NCBI GenBank assembly: GCA_002869305.1
Contig: PKTC01000016.1
Location: 1 to 9,738, forward strand
Source: Marinilabiliales bacterium
GTDB lineage: Bacteria > Bacteroidota > Bacteroidia > Bacteroidales > UBA12077
DNA length: 9,738 bases
Reading direction: 5' to 3'
Shown here: positions 8,387 through 9,738 of the stretch, piece after piece
Position numbering within the stretch: position 1 is the stretch's first letter
Layout: each line of letters begins with the position of its first letter
The notes under the pieces: generated by a model
Database searches by the model: none
What the model was told of the DNA's origin: nothing
The model's input: the letters and a program-made list of their open reading frames with translations, nothing else
Position numbers and translations under genes: made by a program

Positions 8387-9457
8387 ATGAAAATGACACT
8401 CATAATTATTATTTCAATAATAATAACAATCATACTTGGAATCAACTTGTTTATATGGCTCAATCCTGTTTTTGGTTCAAAAACTAAATTTATAAACCAA
8501 CAAAAACTAAAAGCTTCATCTAATTTTAGAGATAGTAAATTTCAAAATTTGGAGCCAACCAAAATGATGACAGGAGGAACATGGAGAGGCGCAATGAAGA
8601 AATTTATAAAAGGAGTTGAAAACGATCGACCTGATAAATATATTGAATCAGTTGCATTTAATAGAGAAGACTTTATTAAAAATTGTGATAGTATTGCCTA
8701 TACCTGGTTTGGTCATTCCACAGCATTATTTAACATTTATGGTAAAATAATAATAACAGATCCCGTTTTTTCTGAAGCAGCTTCTCCTGTCTCATTCTTT
8801 AATAAGCCATTTGATTTTGAGTATGAATACAAAGTCGAAAATTTGCCCAATATAGATGTTGTGCTAATTTCACATGATCATTATGATCATTTGGATTATA
8901 AAACCATTAAAAAAATTGACTCTAAGACAAAAAAGTACATTGTTCCTTTAGGTGTAGATGCTCATTTACTGCGCTGGGGTATTCCTAAGAAAAAAATTGA
9001 AGTTGCAGATTGGGGCGAATCCATAAACATTGAAAAAAATTTAAAGTTTATCTCAGCAACAGCCAGACACTTCTCTGGAAGAGGCCCTCGCGACAGAGAT
9101 AAAACACTTTGGTGCTCATGGATTATAGAATCTGGCAATCACAAAGTATTCTTTGGTGGCGATTCAGGTTATGGTAAGCACTTTAAAGATATTGGAGAAA
9201 AACATGGCCCTTTTGACTTAACATTAATTGAATGTGGCCAGTATAATGAAAACTGGAATCAGATTCATGCAATGCCTGAGCAAACTGTACAAGCACACAT
9301 TGATTTAAAAGGTAAATTACTACTTCCAATTCATTGGAGCAAATATAAGTTAAGTATTCATTCCTGGACAGAACCCATTGAACGTGCTAAAGTTGCTGCA
9401 TTAAGAAACAATATTAAATTGCAGGAAACAAAAGTTGGACAAGTAAACAAACTATAA
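8387..9457 (+). CDS. Membrane-anchored MBL-fold hydrolase, NAPE-PLD-like
   Basis: A metallo-beta-lactamase-fold hydrolase resembling the N-acyl-phosphatidylethanolamine phospholipase D / UlaG-like group. Residues 4-27 are a single hydrophobic segment without a convincing cleavage site, so an N-terminal membrane anchor is likely. The fold starts at AYTWFGHST (104-112). The metal ligands are complete: H163-x-H165-x-D167-H168 in SHDHYDHLD, H228 in ARHFSGRG, D259 in GGDSGY, and H316 in PIHW; H294 lies in the HAMP-like loop typical of this group. Length (356) and motif order match NAPE-PLD-like bacterial proteins. Action on a phospholipid head group is inferred from family only. ATG at 8387 is chosen for its position after the promoter; a second ATG lies two codons on. 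Stop TAA. Neighbours give no pathway. Confidence 0.92.
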   Translation: MKMTLIIIISIIITIILGINLFIWLNPVFGSKTKFINQQKLKASSNFRDSKFQNLEPTKMMTGGTWRGAMKKFIKGVENDRPDKYIESVAFNREDFIKNCDSIAYTWFGHSTALFNIYGKIIITDPVFSEAASPVSFFNKPFDFEYEYKVENLPNIDVVLISHDHYDHLDYKTIKKIDSKTKKYIVPLGVDAHLLRWGIPKKKIEVADWGESINIEKNLKFISATARHFSGRGPRDRDKTLWCSWIIESGNHKVFFGGDSGYGKHFKDIGEKHGPFDLTLIECGQYNENWNQIHAMPEQTVQAHIDLKGKLLLPIHWSKYKLSIHSWTEPIERAKVAALRNNIKLQETKVGQVNKL

Positions 9458-9462
9458 ATATA

Positions 9463-9488
9463 AAGCCCCAATATTTTATTAGGGCCTT
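9463..9488. terminator. Hairpin between convergent MBL-fold and ABC ATPase genes
   Basis: GCCC at 9465-9468 pairs with GGGC at 9482-9485; AATA (9470-9473) pairs with TATT (9477-9480) around a TTT loop, with one mismatch between the helices. Plus-strand Ts are few. On the minus strand the hairpin is followed by TTTATATTTAT, a better U-rich tail. Moderate support as a shared terminator. Confidence 0.5.
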
Positions 9489-9521
9489 AAATTTGGCAGA
9501 AATAAAATAAATCTTACAAAT

Positions 9522-9738
9522 CTAGATTGCAAAATAGCTTTCGAGTTCTTTTAAGGTATCTGAACTTGTTTTTATATCGTGTATTATTTTTCCTTGATCT
9601 AAAACAACTATTCGCTCGCAAACTTCAGTTATGTGGTTTAAATCGTGACTCGAAATTAACATCGTAACGTTTTTCTATGTTTTTAATTGCTTTAACAGAT
9701 TTTTAAGACGAATCTGTGTTGTTGGATCCAGACTCGCA
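9522..9738 (-). pseudogene. ABC transporter ATPase, C-terminal end, interrupted by an in-frame TAG (5' end outside window)
   Basis: Too short and broken to show as a long frame. Read leftward from 9737 it gives ASLDPTTQIRLKNLLKQLKT, then TAG at 9675-9677, then in the same frame KNVTMLISSHDLNHITEVCE, RIVVLDQGKII and a short tail to TAG at 9522-9524. SLDP is the D-loop after Walker B and SSHD is the H-loop with the switch histidine; the VCERIVVLDQGKII segment is typical of ATPases of ABC-2 exporters. The TAG falls between D-loop and H-loop, so the terminated product lacks the histidine needed for ATP hydrolysis, and the gene is probably inactive unless the stop is suppressed or is an error. Walker A, signature motif and start are beyond the right edge. 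The permease partner is not visible. Confidence 0.82.
9675..9677 (-). other. In-frame TAG inside the ABC ATPase gene
   Basis: The codon separates LKQLKT from KNVTMLISSHDL. In related ATPases this short surface loop carries polar residues such as Glu, Lys or Gln, each one substitution from TAG. The frame is unchanged on both sides. Confidence 0.85.

Noticed and set aside
7561..9457. CPBP protease and MBL-fold hydrolase as a bacteriocin or defence pair
   Set aside because: The genes are divergent with separate leaders, and no precursor peptide, leader motif or exporter is seen between them. The ABC fragment to the right is convergent and broken.
3408..9738. Genome-wide reassignment of TAG and/or TAA to a sense codon
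   Set aside because: TAA ends the SNF2, coiled-coil, CPBP and MBL-fold genes, and TAG ends the radical SAM and ABC ATPase genes at sensible family lengths, often followed by intergenic hairpins. Only partial or context-dependent suppression stays open.

Overview
The window reads as a low-GC chromosomal stretch from a member of the Bacteroidota. Supporting signs are the AT-rich coding style, A-rich leaders instead of clear Shine-Dalgarno sites, three promoter-like sites of the Bacteroidota type (TTTG, 20 bases, TAnnTTTG), and a gene set typical of the phylum (long SNF2 helicase, secreted tricorn-type peptidase, NAPE-PLD-like hydrolase). Assignment below phylum is not possible from this sequence alone. 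I see no phage, insertion sequence, CRISPR array, tRNA or rRNA. No stretch over 300 bases lacks a gene.

Layout, left to right: the 3' part of a SNF2-family helicase (+, open at the left edge); a small secreted coiled-coil protein of unknown function (+); a radical SAM protein gene on the minus strand, broken by one in-frame TAA; a tricorn-family periplasmic peptidase (+), split into a 664-codon propeller part and a 367-codon protease part by one in-frame TAG; a CPBP-type membrane protease (-); a membrane-anchored metallo-beta-lactamase-fold hydrolase of the NAPE-PLD type (+); and the 3' end of an ABC-transporter ATPase gene (-, cut by the right edge), again carrying one in-frame TAG. Strands alternate and hairpins separate several genes, so most look like single-gene transcription units. 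They do not form an obvious common pathway.

The most notable feature is shared by three unrelated genes. Each is interrupted by a single stop codon, with the reading frame unchanged on both sides and recognisable family motifs resuming at once. No frameshift is seen anywhere. TAA and TAG also serve as what look like true stops in the same window, so wholesale recoding is unlikely. Recent gene decay, base-substitution errors in the sequence, or partial stop suppression remain possible. I found no convincing new multi-gene system.
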